DNA of 64,000 bases from Allorhizobium pseudoryzae (GCF_011046245.1 NZ_CP049244.1:868001-932000), one strand, 5' to 3'. Shown: positions 8,557-18,138, numbered from the stretch's first letter. Notes: generated from the sequence alone by a model not told the origin. Numbers and translations are program-made.

Positions 8557-10497
8557 ATGATGGAAACGACGGCCGTCAAGGATGAGACCGCGAATGTGCG
8601 GCTGGACGAGATGGGGCTTGTCTCACGCTTCCTCTCCCTTCTGGTCCCGGTGCTCGCCCTCGTATGGGTCGTGGCTCTGCCCCAGCGCCTGGGCCTTCTG
8701 ATCTATCCGGAACAGATCGTCGCACTGATGTTCGGGGCTTCGCTGGCCGTGGTTTATCTGCGCCGCAAGGCAGGCGATGCGCTGGTTCTGCGCATCGCCA
8801 ACTGGGGAGCCGGCTGCCTCTCCATCGCGCTCGGGATCTATGTGTCCTGGCGCTTTCCCGTCCTGTCGGAGGCGACCCATCGTTACCCGACCGAGGCGCT
8901 GCTTCTCGGCATACTGGTCACGGCACTGAGCATGGAGGCGCTGCGCCGGGTCGTCGGGTGGACGCTGATCATCATCTTCGCGCTGCTGTTTGCCTATGCA
9001 GTCTTCGGTGACTGGGTGCCGGGCTCGCTTCAGGGACGGCCCATGGCCGCAGCCGATGTGTTGCGCTTTCTCGGCACGGATTCGTCCGCCGTCTGGGGGC
9101 AGACGCTGCAGATCGCGGCCTTTGTCGTCGTGGTGTTCGTTTTGTTCGGGGGGCTGCTGATTGCCTGTGGCGGTGGTGATTTCTTCACCCAGCTTGCCAT
9201 GCGGGTGGCCGGACGCGGACCGGGAAACTCGGCCAAGGTGGCGGTGACGGCGTCGGCATTGTTCGGCACGGTGTCCGGCAGCGCCGTCTCCAACGTGATG
9301 TCGACCGGCATCATGACCATTCCCTTGATGAAACGCGCCGGGTTCACGCCGGCACAGGCCGGTGGCATCGAGGCTGTTGCCTCCACGGGTGGCCAACTCA
9401 TGCCTCCGGTCATGGGAGCTGCCGCCTTCCTGATGGCCGAACTTCTGATGGTGCCCTATAAGGCGGTGGCGCTTGCCGCGATGTTGCCTGCCATCCTCTA
9501 TTACTTGTCGGTCTACGTTCAGATCGATTTTATCGCGCGTCGCGACAATATTCCCTCTCTCTCCGGACTGGACCGGCGCGGCATCGTTTCCGTCGTCAGA
9601 GACGGCTGGCTTGCCGTTCTTGGCTTCGCCGTCCTGCTGTTCTGCATCTTCCATTGGAACATGCGAGCGGAAGTCGCCGCGGTCTGGGCATTTGCAGCGC
9701 TGGCTGTGACGGGTCTTGCGGCTGGTTTTGCCCGTTCGAGCAAACAGGGCATGAACTGGCGGCAGATGTTGAACGTGGTTATCGATACCGGTCGCACGAC
9801 ATGCGACGTTCTTCTCATCACTGCGGTTTCAGGCATGATCATCGGCCTCTTGTCCACCACGGGGCTGGGTTTTGCGCTGTCGATGTATCTGCTCGAATTC
9901 GGCGGCACGAGCCTGTTTGGCCTCCTGCTCGTCACGGCCTTGATCGGCATCGTTCTTGGTCTCGGCCTTCCCACCACCGGCGTTTACCTGCTGATGGCGG
10001 CGCTGGCCGCACCGACGCTCGTTCAACTCGGTGTCGAGCCGATGGCGGCGCACATGTTCGTTTTGTACTACGGTATTCTGTCGATGATCACGCCCCCGAT
10101 CGCCCTGGCCAGTTTCGCCGCATCGAGCCTTGCCGGCGCGTCCAAGGGACAGACGGAAATCGAGGCATTCCGCTTCGGCTGGATCGCCTATTTCCTGCCG
10201 TTCCTGTTCATCTACAAGCCGGGGCTGCTGCTCATCGGCTCGTGGGCCCATATCGGCTATGTGTTTGCCAGTTCCGTGTTGGCGCTGGTTCTGGTCACGG
10301 GCGGCCTGGTCGGCCATAGCCTGAAGCCGCTGGGGCCGGCCTTGCGCTGTGCCTGGCTCAGCATCGGGCTCCTGGTTATTGCCCCTCTCGCCGAAATCGG
10401 TGGCGATTGGCTCGAATACGGCGTCAGCCTGATCGGCCTCGTGCTGCTGGTGTCGAGCCTGGTGCCGACACGGCGGGAGGCAAGCGTCAGAACCTGA
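8557..10497 (+). CDS. TAXI TRAP transporter fused 4TM/12TM permease
   Basis: 646 residues from the ATG at 8557 (a second ATG follows at once). The N-terminal quarter carries four helices equivalent to the small DctQ subunit, and the rest is a DctM-type permease with GSAVSNVMSTGIMTIPLMKRAGFTPAQAGGIEAVASTGGQLMPPVMGAAAF near 250-300 and GLGLPTTGVYLLMAALAAPTLVQLGV near 480. Both subunits in one chain is normal for TAXI systems. Transport is driven by an ion gradient, not ATP. It starts 7 bp after the binding protein. Confidence 0.9.
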   Translation: MMETTAVKDETANVRLDEMGLVSRFLSLLVPVLALVWVVALPQRLGLLIYPEQIVALMFGASLAVVYLRRKAGDALVLRIANWGAGCLSIALGIYVSWRFPVLSEATHRYPTEALLLGILVTALSMEALRRVVGWTLIIIFALLFAYAVFGDWVPGSLQGRPMAAADVLRFLGTDSSAVWGQTLQIAAFVVVVFVLFGGLLIACGGGDFFTQLAMRVAGRGPGNSAKVAVTASALFGTVSGSAVSNVMSTGIMTIPLMKRAGFTPAQAGGIEAVASTGGQLMPPVMGAAAFLMAELLMVPYKAVALAAMLPAILYYLSVYVQIDFIARRDNIPSLSGLDRRGIVSVVRDGWLAVLGFAVLLFCIFHWNMRAEVAAVWAFAALAVTGLAAGFARSSKQGMNWRQMLNVVIDTGRTTCDVLLITAVSGMIIGLLSTTGLGFALSMYLLEFGGTSLFGLLLVTALIGIVLGLGLPTTGVYLLMAALAAPTLVQLGVEPMAAHMFVLYYGILSMITPPIALASFAASSLAGASKGQTEIEAFRFGWIAYFLPFLFIYKPGLLLIGSWAHIGYVFASSVLALVLVTGGLVGHSLKPLGPALRCAWLSIGLLVIAPLAEIGGDWLEYGVSLIGLVLLVSSLVPTRREASVRT

Positions 10498-10506
10498 GCA
10501 AACGAT

Positions 10507-10537
10507 CATCACGCAGCGTCTTCGACGCTGCGTGATG
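10507..10537. terminator. Bidirectional hairpin between convergent TRAP permease and aminotransferase
   Basis: A perfect 14-bp inverted repeat, CATCACGCAGCGTC and its complement, around a TTC loop. It lies in the 57-bp gap between convergent genes. There is no long T-tract on either side, but stem length and place argue for a shared terminator. Confidence 0.7.
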
Positions 10538-10554
10538 CAAAAGTGGCCCTATCT

Positions 10555-11700
10555 CTAAATGTGAGAAAGAGCCGCCGCCATCCGGTGAAGCCCCTCTTCC
10601 AAGATCGCGCGGGGGCATCCAAAGTTGAGGCGGACGTACTGGTCGTAGGCCGTCCCGAACTCGGAACCTGCGCTGAAGGCGACCTTGCCATGGTCCAGGA
10701 AGAACGATTGCGCGTTGGGTGCCAGCTTCAAATCGCTGCAGTCCAGCCAGGCGAGGAAGGTTCCTTCCGGCGCGATACAGCGAATGCCCGGAAAACGATT
10801 TGCCAGTTCGCCCATCAGGAAGTCCCGGTTGGACTGCAGATAGGCCAGGAGGTCCGTCTTCCACGCGCCGGCACTGCGGAAGGCCGCCAGTGTCGCTTCG
10901 AGCCCCAGAATGTTGACGCTGTCGACCATGCCCAGCCGCGAGGCTGCGAACCGCTCGCGGATATCCGGATTCTGGATGATGGCAAATGCCGTCTTCAGGC
11001 CTGCGATATTGTAGGTCTTGCTGGCCGCCATCAGCGTGATCGTGCGGTCGGCGGCGTCTGCGGACGTGGTCGCGATCGGGATATGCTGGCGGACGTCAAG
11101 AAGCAGGTCGCAATGGATCTCATCGGAGATGATCAGCGCATCCCGGCTCTGGCAATGCGAAGCGATGCGCTCAAGTTCTGCCTGCGTGAACACCTTGCCT
11201 GTCGGATTATGCGGATTGCAAAACAGCAGAGCCTTGGACTGCGCAAGTTTTTCGCCAAACGACGCTTCATCCATCACCCAGCCGGAGGACGAGGGCGTAA
11301 GCGCGGCGTCCTGGCGAACGAGCCCCCAATGTCCAGGCGCATTCAAGATCGGCCGGTACATCGGCGTCTGGACGGTGACGGAATCTCCGGGCGCCAGCAT
11401 CGCCTTCAGCGCCATGTTGAAGCCGGGTTCGACGCCCGGGAGGAAGACAATATCTTCCCGGGTGATCGCCCATCCGTATTTTTCCGCCATGTCGGCGACG
11501 ATCTGGTCACGCAGTTCGGTCCGGGCGATACCGTAACCAAGCACCGGATGTTGCAGCCTCTCGTTGAGCGCGGCAATGATCTCCGGCGCGGCCGGAAAGT
11601 CCATGTCGGCAACCCACATGGGCAGCACGTTATCAGGATAGCGGCTCCACTTGGAGCTTCCGGTACCGTGCCGGTTCAAAACGGTATCGAAGTCGGTCAT
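10555..11700 (-). CDS. MalY/PatB-type PLP-dependent aminotransferase, probable C-S beta-lyase
   Basis: 381 residues. The N-terminus has WSRYPDNVLPMWVADMDFPAAPEI, diagnostic of the MalY/PatB group of fold-I PLP enzymes, most of which cleave C-S bonds of cystathionine or S-conjugates to pyruvate, ammonia and a thiol. CNPHNPTG at 161-168, ISDEIHCD with Asp193, and SKTYN with the PLP lysine Lys228 are intact. It is the last gene of the minus-strand enzyme operon and begins 3 bp after the SDR gene. A C-S lyase would fit with the rhodanese in the same regulon. An aminotransferase activity cannot be excluded. Confidence 0.85.
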   Translation of the reverse strand: MTDFDTVLNRHGTGSSKWSRYPDNVLPMWVADMDFPAAPEIIAALNERLQHPVLGYGIARTELRDQIVADMAEKYGWAITREDIVFLPGVEPGFNMALKAMLAPGDSVTVQTPMYRPILNAPGHWGLVRQDAALTPSSSGWVMDEASFGEKLAQSKALLFCNPHNPTGKVFTQAELERIASHCQSRDALIISDEIHCDLLLDVRQHIPIATTSADAADRTITLMAASKTYNIAGLKTAFAIIQNPDIRERFAASRLGMVDSVNILGLEATLAAFRSAGAWKTDLLAYLQSNRDFLMGELANRFPGIRCIAPEGTFLAWLDCSDLKLAPNAQSFFLDHGKVAFSAGSEFGTAYDQYVRLNFGCPRAILEEGLHRMAAALSHI

Positions 11701-11703
11701 CGT

Positions 11704-12462
11704 TCACAGTCCCCGGATCATGCCGCCATCGACGCGGATGGAGGAACCGTTGATATAGCTTGCCGGTTCGCTGACGAGGAAGGCGGCGACAGCGGCAAAT
11801 TCCTCCGGACGCCCATAACGCCCGATCGGGATCTCGTTGCGCGAGGCCGCCTGTACCGCGTCCACGCTGCTGCCGGTCTTGTCCGCCTTGATGGTGTCGA
11901 GTTCGCGGACCCGGTCGGTATCGATGCGGCCGGGCAGGATCATGTTGACGGTTACGCCGTGGCGGGCAACCTCGCTTGCGAGCGTCTTCGACCAGCCGGC
12001 GATCGCGGCCCGCACGCCGTTCGACAGCGCCAGATTGGCGATGGGTTGGACAACGCCGGAGGATCCGATGGTGAGGATGCGTCCCCAACGCTTCTCGATC
12101 ATCATGGGCAACAGCGCGTCGGTGATGGCGAAGATCGAGGTCGCCATCATCTGGAACGCCGACTGCCAGGCGTCGCGCGTCTGCCCCATCGCCGGGCCCG
12201 CCTTCGGGCCACCCGTGTTGTTGATCAGGATATCGACGCCGCCCTCCTGCTGGAGCTTTGCGATCAGGTCACTGACCGATTGTTCGTCGGCGAGATCCAC
12301 CTGTACGGGGCGGAGGTTCGGTACGGCAGCCATCGCGTCGATAGTGCGGGCGGCGGCGTAAACAAGCACCCCTTCGGCGGCAAGCGCGTGGGCGATGGCC
12401 GCGCCGAGGCCGCGGCTGGCGCCAAGCACCAGCGCCTTCTTTCCGGAAATCTTGAGATCCAT
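11704..12462 (-). CDS. SDR-family oxidoreductase with altered catalytic residues
   Basis: 252 residues with a Rossmann fold: GASRGLG at 14-20, VDLAD at 55-59, NNTGG at 81-85 and a C-terminal IRVDGGMIRGL. The expected Tyr-x3-Lys pair is not present. After the serine pair at 134-135 the sequence reads ANLALSNGVRAA, putting Ser147 and Arg151 where Tyr and Lys should be. This occurs in a minor SDR subgroup, so the protein is not broken, but its mechanism is uncertain. It overlaps the DapA-family gene by one base and probably acts on a carbonyl intermediate of the same pathway. Confidence 0.85.
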   Translation of the reverse strand: MDLKISGKKALVLGASRGLGAAIAHALAAEGVLVYAAARTIDAMAAVPNLRPVQVDLADEQSVSDLIAKLQQEGGVDILINNTGGPKAGPAMGQTRDAWQSAFQMMATSIFAITDALLPMMIEKRWGRILTIGSSGVVQPIANLALSNGVRAAIAGWSKTLASEVARHGVTVNMILPGRIDTDRVRELDTIKADKTGSSVDAVQAASRNEIPIGRYGRPEEFAAVAAFLVSEPASYINGSSIRVDGGMIRGL

Positions 12463-13388
12463 TATTTCAAAGCCTCCAGCTTGCGGGTCTGCCGTGCAAT
12501 CAGAGCGTCGACTTCGGCAATCGCTGCGGCATTCAGCGATGCGCCGGGACGGCGTTGGGCGGCGCTGGCGATCGCGCCACGCTTGGCAAGGATGTATTTG
12601 CGCACAGCAAGGCCGATGCCCGGCTGCTGTTCGTAGCGAACCAGCGGCAGGTAGGCGTCGAAGACATCCTGCGCCGTCTCGTGGCGTCCTTCGTTGCTGA
12701 GGCGCACGACATCAGCCATCATTTCCGGATAGGCAAAGCCCGTCATGGCGCCGTCTGCGCCGCGCTGCATTTCCTCCGGCAGGAAAACCCCGGCATTGCC
12801 GCAGAGGATCGAGACACGGCGCCGGCCGTTGGCTTCCGCCTGGCGCAGGTCGGAGATCTTCTGCAGCCCCGGCCAGTCCTCGTGCTTGAGCATGACGATG
12901 CTCGGATGCGCTTCAAAGATGATGCCGAGCGTTTTCGTGGAAATCTGCACCCCGGTGGACAGCGGAAAATCCTGCAGCACGACCGGCACCTCGGTCCCAA
13001 CAGTTTCCACCACGTTGCGGTAATAGGTGATGATCTGGTCGTCGGTGCGCAGCGAGGAGGGCGGTGCCACCATGACCCCGGCGGCACCGAGATCCATCAC
13101 GGCCTTGGTCAGTTCGCCGATGGCGGCAAGGCCCGGTGCGGAAACGCCGACCACCACGGGCTTTTCTCCCGCTCGGGCGAGCGTCCGCTTCGTCACCTCG
13201 ATCGATTCGGCCTGGGTGAGCTTCGGCGCTTCGCCCATCATGCCGAGAATGGTGAGGCCGTCGGCGCCTTTCTCGTCGTAGAAATCCACCATCCGGTCGA
13301 TGCTGTCATGATCGAGAGCACCCGTTTCCGTGAAGGGCGTCACGGCAATGACAAAGACGCCCCTGGAGCCCGATGTAATAAGAGCCAT
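12462..13388 (-). CDS. Dihydrodipicolinate synthase/N-acetylneuraminate lyase (DapA) family protein
   Basis: 308 residues from the ATG at 13388, chosen because AGGAAG lies 7 nt upstream. TIM-barrel Schiff-base lyase: GMMGEAPKL stands in the GTTGE position near 49-57, QDFP at 139-142 replaces the usual YNxP, and Lys168 in VMLKHEDW is the Schiff-base lysine. Absence of the YNxP tyrosine argues against lysine biosynthesis or classic sialate cleavage. The family typically makes or breaks a bond next to pyruvate. It is co-operonic with the amidohydrolase upstream, with a 10-bp spacing between the two reading frames. Confidence 0.85.
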   Translation of the reverse strand: MALITSGSRGVFVIAVTPFTETGALDHDSIDRMVDFYDEKGADGLTILGMMGEAPKLTQAESIEVTKRTLARAGEKPVVVGVSAPGLAAIGELTKAVMDLGAAGVMVAPPSSLRTDDQIITYYRNVVETVGTEVPVVLQDFPLSTGVQISTKTLGIIFEAHPSIVMLKHEDWPGLQKISDLRQAEANGRRRVSILCGNAGVFLPEEMQRGADGAMTGFAYPEMMADVVRLSNEGRHETAQDVFDAYLPLVRYEQQPGIGLAVRKYILAKRGAIASAAQRRPGASLNAAAIAEVDALIARQTRKLEALK

Positions 13389-13399
13389 GAAAAATCTTC

Positions 13400-14764
13400 C
13401 TATTCGAACCAATGGGATTGGCCGCGGCGCACGTAACGTCCGTCGCCGGGCTGGTTGAGAACGGCCTTGCCATCGAAGGCGAGTTGCCCCGACAGATAGG
13501 TCCGGCTGACGGTGATATTGAAGCGGCGCCCGTCGAAGGGGCTCCAGCGCAACTCGTCATGCGCCGTCTGGGCGTTCCAGGTCTGGGGCGTCCGGCTGAC
13601 GACGGCGAGATCGGCATCCGCTCCGATCCGGATCGCGCCCTTTTGCGGCCAGAGACCAAAGAACTTCGCGGGCCGTTCGCACAGCTGTTCGGCGGCCAGG
13701 CTTGCGGCATCGAGACCACGTTCGTCGGCGGCGGTGTAGAAGGCCGGCAGCAGCGTCTCCAGCCCCGGCACGCCGGCGCCGGCATCGAAGATCGAATCGG
13801 TGAACTTGTTGTCGATCGGCCAACTGGAATGGTCGGAGCTGACAAATGCGACACGGCCGGAAAGAATTTCCTCCCACAAGGCGTCGATCTGGCCGGGGCG
13901 GATCGGCGGGTTCACCTTCATACGGGCGCCGAGCTCATGCCCATCCCGATCCGGATCGAACCACAGGTAGTGGACGCAGAGCTCGCCGGTGGCGCGGAAC
14001 CCGTCCGCTAGGTAGTTGTCGACGAGCTGGAAACCGCGGGCGGTCGTCAGATGCACGATATGGGCGTGCGCACCGGCGGATGCGCCGAGTTCCAGAAACT
14101 GGGCCGTTGCCGCAAGTTCTGCGGCCGGCGGGCGGCTGGCCGAATGCGCCTCGATGCCGTTGTGACCGGCGGCCTTGGCGGCTGCGATATAGGCGCGAAC
14201 GATTTCCTGATCTTCGTTATGTACGCCGAGCGGCAGGGGGGTCTCGGCAAGCGCATTGAAGATGCCGAAGATCTGGTCGGATGCGATGCGCGGAAACCGT
14301 GTGGGGCTGCTTTCGAAGGTCGAGATCTTGAAAGCCACCACGCCACCGTCGATCAGCGGTGCAACCTCTTCCGGGGACTGCCCCGGCAGGATGGTTCCGT
14401 AGAGCGCGACATGCGCATGGGCGTGCTGCTGGATGGCGGTGACCTTGTCCGTCAGGCGCGCGATGTCGTTGAGCGGCGCGGGATTGTCGTAGGGCATGTC
14501 GACAATGGTGGTGACACCGCCGGCAATGGCCGAACGCGTGGTGGAGCGGATGCCGGGAAGTCCGCCATAGCTGCAGGCATGGGTCTGGCCATCAATGATG
14601 CCGGGGAAGATGAGATCCTCGCCGCAGTCGTGGACCGCGGCGGCGGCCGGCGCATCGCCTGTGCCGATGGCCGCAATCTTGCCGGCGGTAATGCCGATCC
14701 AGGTATTCTCCACCGGGCCATCCGGCAGGACAGCGGTGCCGCGAAGGATGAGATCGTAGGACAT
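13400..14764 (-). CDS. Allantoinase/dihydropyrimidinase-type cyclic amidohydrolase
   Basis: 454 residues, the usual length for hydantoinase and allantoinase enzymes. Urease-superfamily metal ligands are mostly intact: carboxylated Lys146 in VAFKIST, His182 in VHNED, His238 in HIVHLTT and Asp311 in SSDHS. The first metal motif reads DGQTH (58-62) where allantoinases have DxHxH, so the first His is Gln60. The enzyme should open a cyclic amide such as a hydantoin, dihydropyrimidine or related imide. The adjacent hydantoin-racemase-like gene, 5 bp upstream, strengthens this. C-terminal PFDGRRFNITVSRTYLSGQLAF is the normal family ending. Confidence 0.87.
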   Translation of the reverse strand: MSYDLILRGTAVLPDGPVENTWIGITAGKIAAIGTGDAPAAAAVHDCGEDLIFPGIIDGQTHACSYGGLPGIRSTTRSAIAGGVTTIVDMPYDNPAPLNDIARLTDKVTAIQQHAHAHVALYGTILPGQSPEEVAPLIDGGVVAFKISTFESSPTRFPRIASDQIFGIFNALAETPLPLGVHNEDQEIVRAYIAAAKAAGHNGIEAHSASRPPAAELAATAQFLELGASAGAHAHIVHLTTARGFQLVDNYLADGFRATGELCVHYLWFDPDRDGHELGARMKVNPPIRPGQIDALWEEILSGRVAFVSSDHSSWPIDNKFTDSIFDAGAGVPGLETLLPAFYTAADERGLDAASLAAEQLCERPAKFFGLWPQKGAIRIGADADLAVVSRTPQTWNAQTAHDELRWSPFDGRRFNITVSRTYLSGQLAFDGKAVLNQPGDGRYVRRGQSHWFE

Positions 14765-14769
14765 GGGTG

Positions 14770-15423
14770 TTACCTCGCGTAGGACATGTCAAGATGATGG
14801 GCAGCGAGCGCGACGCCCGCCTGCACGGGATCGATCACCGGCAGGCCAAGCGTGTCCTGCAGTGCCGCCCGATAGGAACCAAGGCCGGCGCAACCGAGAA
14901 TGATCACATCGGCCTTGTCGTCGTCACGAAGGAGGCGGGCGGTGCGCGCCACGGTCTCGACGACATCGGTCGCCATCAGCTGCACGACGGTCATATCGAT
15001 GGATCGGTCGCCGGCAAGCCTGTGGTGCAGCTCGAGCGCCTGCAGGTAGCGCAGGTGCCGGGCGATGGAGGAGGGGCCGAGCGAAATGATGCCGAAGCGC
15101 CGACCGAGCGACAGGGCGCCGAGATAGGCTGATTCCGCTATTCCGGTCACCGGCTTTGTCGTTGCTGCCCGGACCCGATCGATTCCGGGATCGGAAAAAC
15201 AGCCGAGCACGAACGCGTCGGCATCGGCGGTTGCGACGGTCTCCAGAATGTTGGGGATGACCTGAGCGACATGATCGTCGGTTTCGATGCCGGGCGGGGA
15301 CTTTGGCAGTTCGGTACACACGATCTCATGGCGGGTCGCCGCCCTGACCGGTGAAAGGCACGCTTCCATCGATTGCGTAACGGAGACGGAACTGTTGGGA
15401 TTGATGACGAGGATCTTCGACAC
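14770..15423 (-). CDS. Asp/Glu/hydantoin racemase family protein
   Basis: 217 residues. The N-terminal ILVINPNSSVSVTQSM is characteristic of hydantoin racemases. Both catalytic cysteines are present, Cys75 in LGCFSDPG and Cys178 in LGCAGLG, so a two-base racemization or epimerization is expected, cytoplasmic and cofactor-free. It is the first gene of the minus-strand operon that continues with the amidohydrolase. Its promoter region carries palindrome 1 of the GntR regulon, 41 bp upstream of the start. Allantoin racemase activity is a close alternative. Confidence 0.88.
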   Translation of the reverse strand: MSKILVINPNSSVSVTQSMEACLSPVRAATRHEIVCTELPKSPPGIETDDHVAQVIPNILETVATADADAFVLGCFSDPGIDRVRAATTKPVTGIAESAYLGALSLGRRFGIISLGPSSIARHLRYLQALELHHRLAGDRSIDMTVVQLMATDVVETVARTARLLRDDDKADVIILGCAGLGSYRAALQDTLGLPVIDPVQAGVALAAHHLDMSYAR

Positions 15424-15464
15424 GCTTCACTCCGGCGGCTTGTCGCCACATCTGACTGGATTAG

Positions 15465-15482
15465 ATATACTACGTGGTATAT
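15465..15482. promoter_or_regulatory. GntR operator, palindrome 1 of 3
   Basis: ATATACTAC-GTGGTATAT is an 18-bp inverted repeat with one mismatched pair. It lies between the divergent racemase operon and the gntR gene. Its core is shared with the sites at 18193-18210 and 19216-19233. Confidence 0.7.
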
Positions 15483-15612
15483 TACAAGGTTTCATGTGTC
15501 AAAGCGCCTGAGGCAGGCCTGCCGGTCCAAAAGGACGGAAACGCTTTGACATCGCGCCGATTGGCCGCAAAAAGAACAGGAACGCCCGGTGCCGGGCCGG
15601 AGGAGACGGAAC

Positions 15613-16314
15613 GTGAGAGCCATGGATCAAGCCTACCCGACGGCTGAGAAGCGCACGAAATCGCTGACGGAACAGGCCTATGCCATCCTGCGCGAGCGAA
15701 TCATCACAGGCGATCTGGCGCCAGGGGCCGAAGTGTCGGAGCCGGAACTGGCGGAGCGGTTGCAGATGAGCAAGACGCCGGTGCGCGAAGCGCTGGGGCG
15801 GCTGTGCGTGGAAGGGTTCATGGAAGCCTATCCGCGGCGCGGTTACCGCGTGACGCCGGTGACCATCAAGGACATGAACGACCTGTTTTCGGTACGCGGT
15901 GTGCTCGAAGGGACCGCGGCGGCGCTGGCGGCCGAGAATCTGACGACCGAAGAGATGGACCAGCTCGATGAGCTGGCCGATTCCAGTTATGTGATGGGCG
16001 AAGAGGTGAGCACGCGCACCTTCGTCTCCCGCAATGAGCAGTTTCATTCCCTGATCGCGCAAGGATCCCGCAACCAACGCCTGTTTACGCTGGTGATGAG
16101 CCATTTGGAGGAGTGCGCCCGACTGTTCCACATGGGCACCCGCGTGCGCGACATCAATCCGGAAACCACCGAAGATCATCATCGTATCCTGGCGCATCTG
16201 CGGGCCCGCGATGCGGAAAAGGCGCGGCAAGCCGTCATGGAGCACAACGAAAACACCCGGAAGGGCCTTGTGGCCGCGCTGATTGCCAACGGCCGCGCCG
16301 GCCTCACGCTCTGA
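15613..16314 (+). CDS. GntR-family transcriptional regulator (FCD/VanR-like)
   Basis: 233 residues from the GTG at 15613, selected because GGAGGAG lies 7 nt upstream; the ATG at 15622 has no such site. The winged helix spans about residues 16-75, with LAPGAEVSEPELAERLQMSKTPVREALGRL as the DNA-reading helix-turn-helix. The C-terminal helical FCD effector domain shows the metal or ligand histidines in NEQFHSLI and TTEDHHRIL. It is divergent from the racemase-headed operon. Palindromes here, upstream of the transporter ATPase, and upstream of the binding protein indicate that it autoregulates and controls the surrounding module. Confidence 0.9.
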   Translation: MRAMDQAYPTAEKRTKSLTEQAYAILRERIITGDLAPGAEVSEPELAERLQMSKTPVREALGRLCVEGFMEAYPRRGYRVTPVTIKDMNDLFSVRGVLEGTAAALAAENLTTEEMDQLDELADSSYVMGEEVSTRTFVSRNEQFHSLIAQGSRNQRLFTLVMSHLEECARLFHMGTRVRDINPETTEDHHRILAHLRARDAEKARQAVMEHNENTRKGLVAALIANGRAGLTL

Positions 16315-16344
16315 AAACAGTCCGAGAGCGTCATACCGTCTTCC

Positions 16345-18138
16345 TCAGTTCTCTTTCACCAGATGACCGGGGGCGTGCTCGCGATAGACGGCCTTGACCG
16401 GCACGAAATCCGCCGGCCGCACGGCGCTGCCGAGTTCGAATTCGGCCTGCGCACGGCGATGATTGCGTCGCTTCGGATCGGCGATCGGCACCGCATCGAG
16501 AAGCCGCCGCGTGTAGGGATGCTGCGGATCGCTGAAGATCTGTGCCCGGGAGCCGATTTCCACGATTTCACCAAGATACATCACGGCCACGCGGTGACTG
16601 ACGCGCTCCACCACGGCCATGTCATGGCTGATGAAGAGGTAGGCGATCCCAAGGGTCTCCTGCAGTTCGAGCATGAGGTTGACGACCTGCGCCTTGATCG
16701 AGACGTCCAGCGCTGACACGGCTTCGTCGGCCACGATCAGGCTCGGATTGAGGGTCAGTGCCCGGGCAATGCTGATGCGCTGCCGCTGGCCACCGGAAAA
16801 TTCATGTGGGAATCGACGCGCCATGTCGGCCTTAAGCCCGACCTTCTCCAGCAGTGCGACTGCTGCCGCCATCGCGTTCTGCTTGTCGGCCAGCTGGTGG
16901 ACGATCATCGGTTCGGCGATGGCCTCGCCGACGCGCATGCGGGGATTGAGGCTGGAGAACGGATCCTGAAAGATCATCTGCATGCGCTTGCGCCGCTGCG
17001 TCAGTTCCTGTTCCGACAAGGCACCGATGTCCTCGCCATTGATTCGGATCGTCCCACTGGTCGGATTGACGAGCCGAAGCACCGAGCGACCGGTGGTCGA
17101 TTTCCCACAGCCGGATTCGCCGACGAGAGACAGCGTCTCACCCTCCCGCAGGTCGAAGGAAACGTCTTCGACGGCATGCACGCGGCTCGTCACGCGACCC
17201 AGAAGACCGGTCTTCACATCGAACCGGGTCACGAGGTTGCGCACTTCCAGAACGGGCCTGCTTCCCGCCTGCTGCATCGCCCGTTCCGGCGTGACAGCAG
17301 CCGTATCGGTATCCAGAAGCGCGAAGGTCGCGGGAGCGGCACGGTCCTGCATCGAGCCAAGCCGGGGCACGGCGGACAGAAGCGCCCGGGTGTAGGTATG
17401 CTGCGGGCTCTCGAAAATCTGCTCCGTTGGTCCCGTCTCCAGCGCGCGGCTGCGGAACATCACAACGGTCCGATCGGCGATTTCGGCCACCACACCCATG
17501 TCATGGGTGATGAACAGGACGCCCATCTGTTCTTCATCCTGGAGGGATTTGATCAGTTGCAGAATTTCCGCCTGCACGGTCACGTCCAGCGCAGTGGTCG
17601 GTTCATCGGCAATCAGCAGACGCGGTCGGCAGGCCAGCGCCATCGCGATCATCACCCGCTGCAATGTTCCGCCCGAAAGTTGATGTGGATATTCATCGAA
17701 GCGTTTGGCCGAAGCCGGAATGCGGACGCGGTCGAAGAGCGCGATCGTCTCGCGCCGCGCCTCATCCGCGCTCATCTGACGATGTCTGCGGATCGCTTCC
17801 GCAATCTGCCGCCCCACCGTCATCACCGGATTGAGGGACGTCATCGGCTCCTGGAAAATCATAGCGATCCGATTGCCCCGGACGTCCTGCATCTCATGTT
17901 CGCTGAGCGAGAGGAGGTTGCTTCCCTCCAGTCGGATTTCTCCGGTAACGCGCGAGGTCCGCTCCGGCAGCAGGCGCATGATGGACATGGCGGTCACGCT
18001 TTTGCCGGAACCGGATTCCCCCACGATCGCAACGGTTTCACCGGCATGGACCTCCAGGCTGACGTCATTGACAACCGCGTTCCAGGCGCCGTTGCGGCGG
18101 AAGGACGTGGTGAGATTGCTGACGGAGAGGATGGTCAT
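16345..18138 (-). CDS. Dipeptide/oligopeptide-type ABC transporter, fused dual ATPase
   Basis: 597 residues containing two nucleotide-binding domains, equivalent to DppD plus DppF in one chain (GsiA layout). Domain 1 has Walker A GESGSGKS at 40-47, signature [12 protein letters not shown] and Walker [13 protein letters not shown]. Domain 2 starts near residue 300 with [24 protein letters not shown] and [12 protein letters not shown]. It lacks the cysteine-rich C-terminal motifs seen in the third dual ATPase of this window. It is transcribed away from its presumed partner permeases at 20977-22831, with the rhodanese and binding protein between them. Palindrome 2 lies 54 bp upstream. Confidence 0.9.
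   Translation of the reverse strand: MTILSVSNLTTSFRRNGAWNAVVNDVSLEVHAGETVAIVGESGSGKSVTAMSIMRLLPERTSRVTGEIRLEGSNLLSLSEHEMQDVRGNRIAMIFQEPMTSLNPVMTVGRQIAEAIRRHRQMSADEARRETIALFDRVRIPASAKRFDEYPHQLSGGTLQRVMIAMALACRPRLLIADEPTTALDVTVQAEILQLIKSLQDEEQMGVLFITHDMGVVAEIADRTVVMFRSRALETGPTEQIFESPQHTYTRALLSAVPRLGSMQDRAAPATFALLDTDTAAVTPERAMQQAGSRPVLEVRNLVTRFDVKTGLLGRVTSRVHAVEDVSFDLREGETLSLVGESGCGKSTTGRSVLRLVNPTSGTIRINGEDIGALSEQELTQRRKRMQMIFQDPFSSLNPRMRVGEAIAEPMIVHQLADKQNAMAAAVALLEKVGLKADMARRFPHEFSGGQRQRISIARALTLNPSLIVADEAVSALDVSIKAQVVNLMLELQETLGIAYLFISHDMAVVERVSHRVAVMYLGEIVEIGSRAQIFSDPQHPYTRRLLDAVPIADPKRRNHRRAQAEFELGSAVRPADFVPVKAVYREHAPGHLVKEN

Noticed and set aside
10543..12636. Long open frame of 697 codons on the plus strand
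   Set aside because: It lies antisense to three well-supported genes (lyase, SDR, DapA-family), is rich in Arg, Gly and His, has no family features and no ribosome site. High GC gives such shadow frames.
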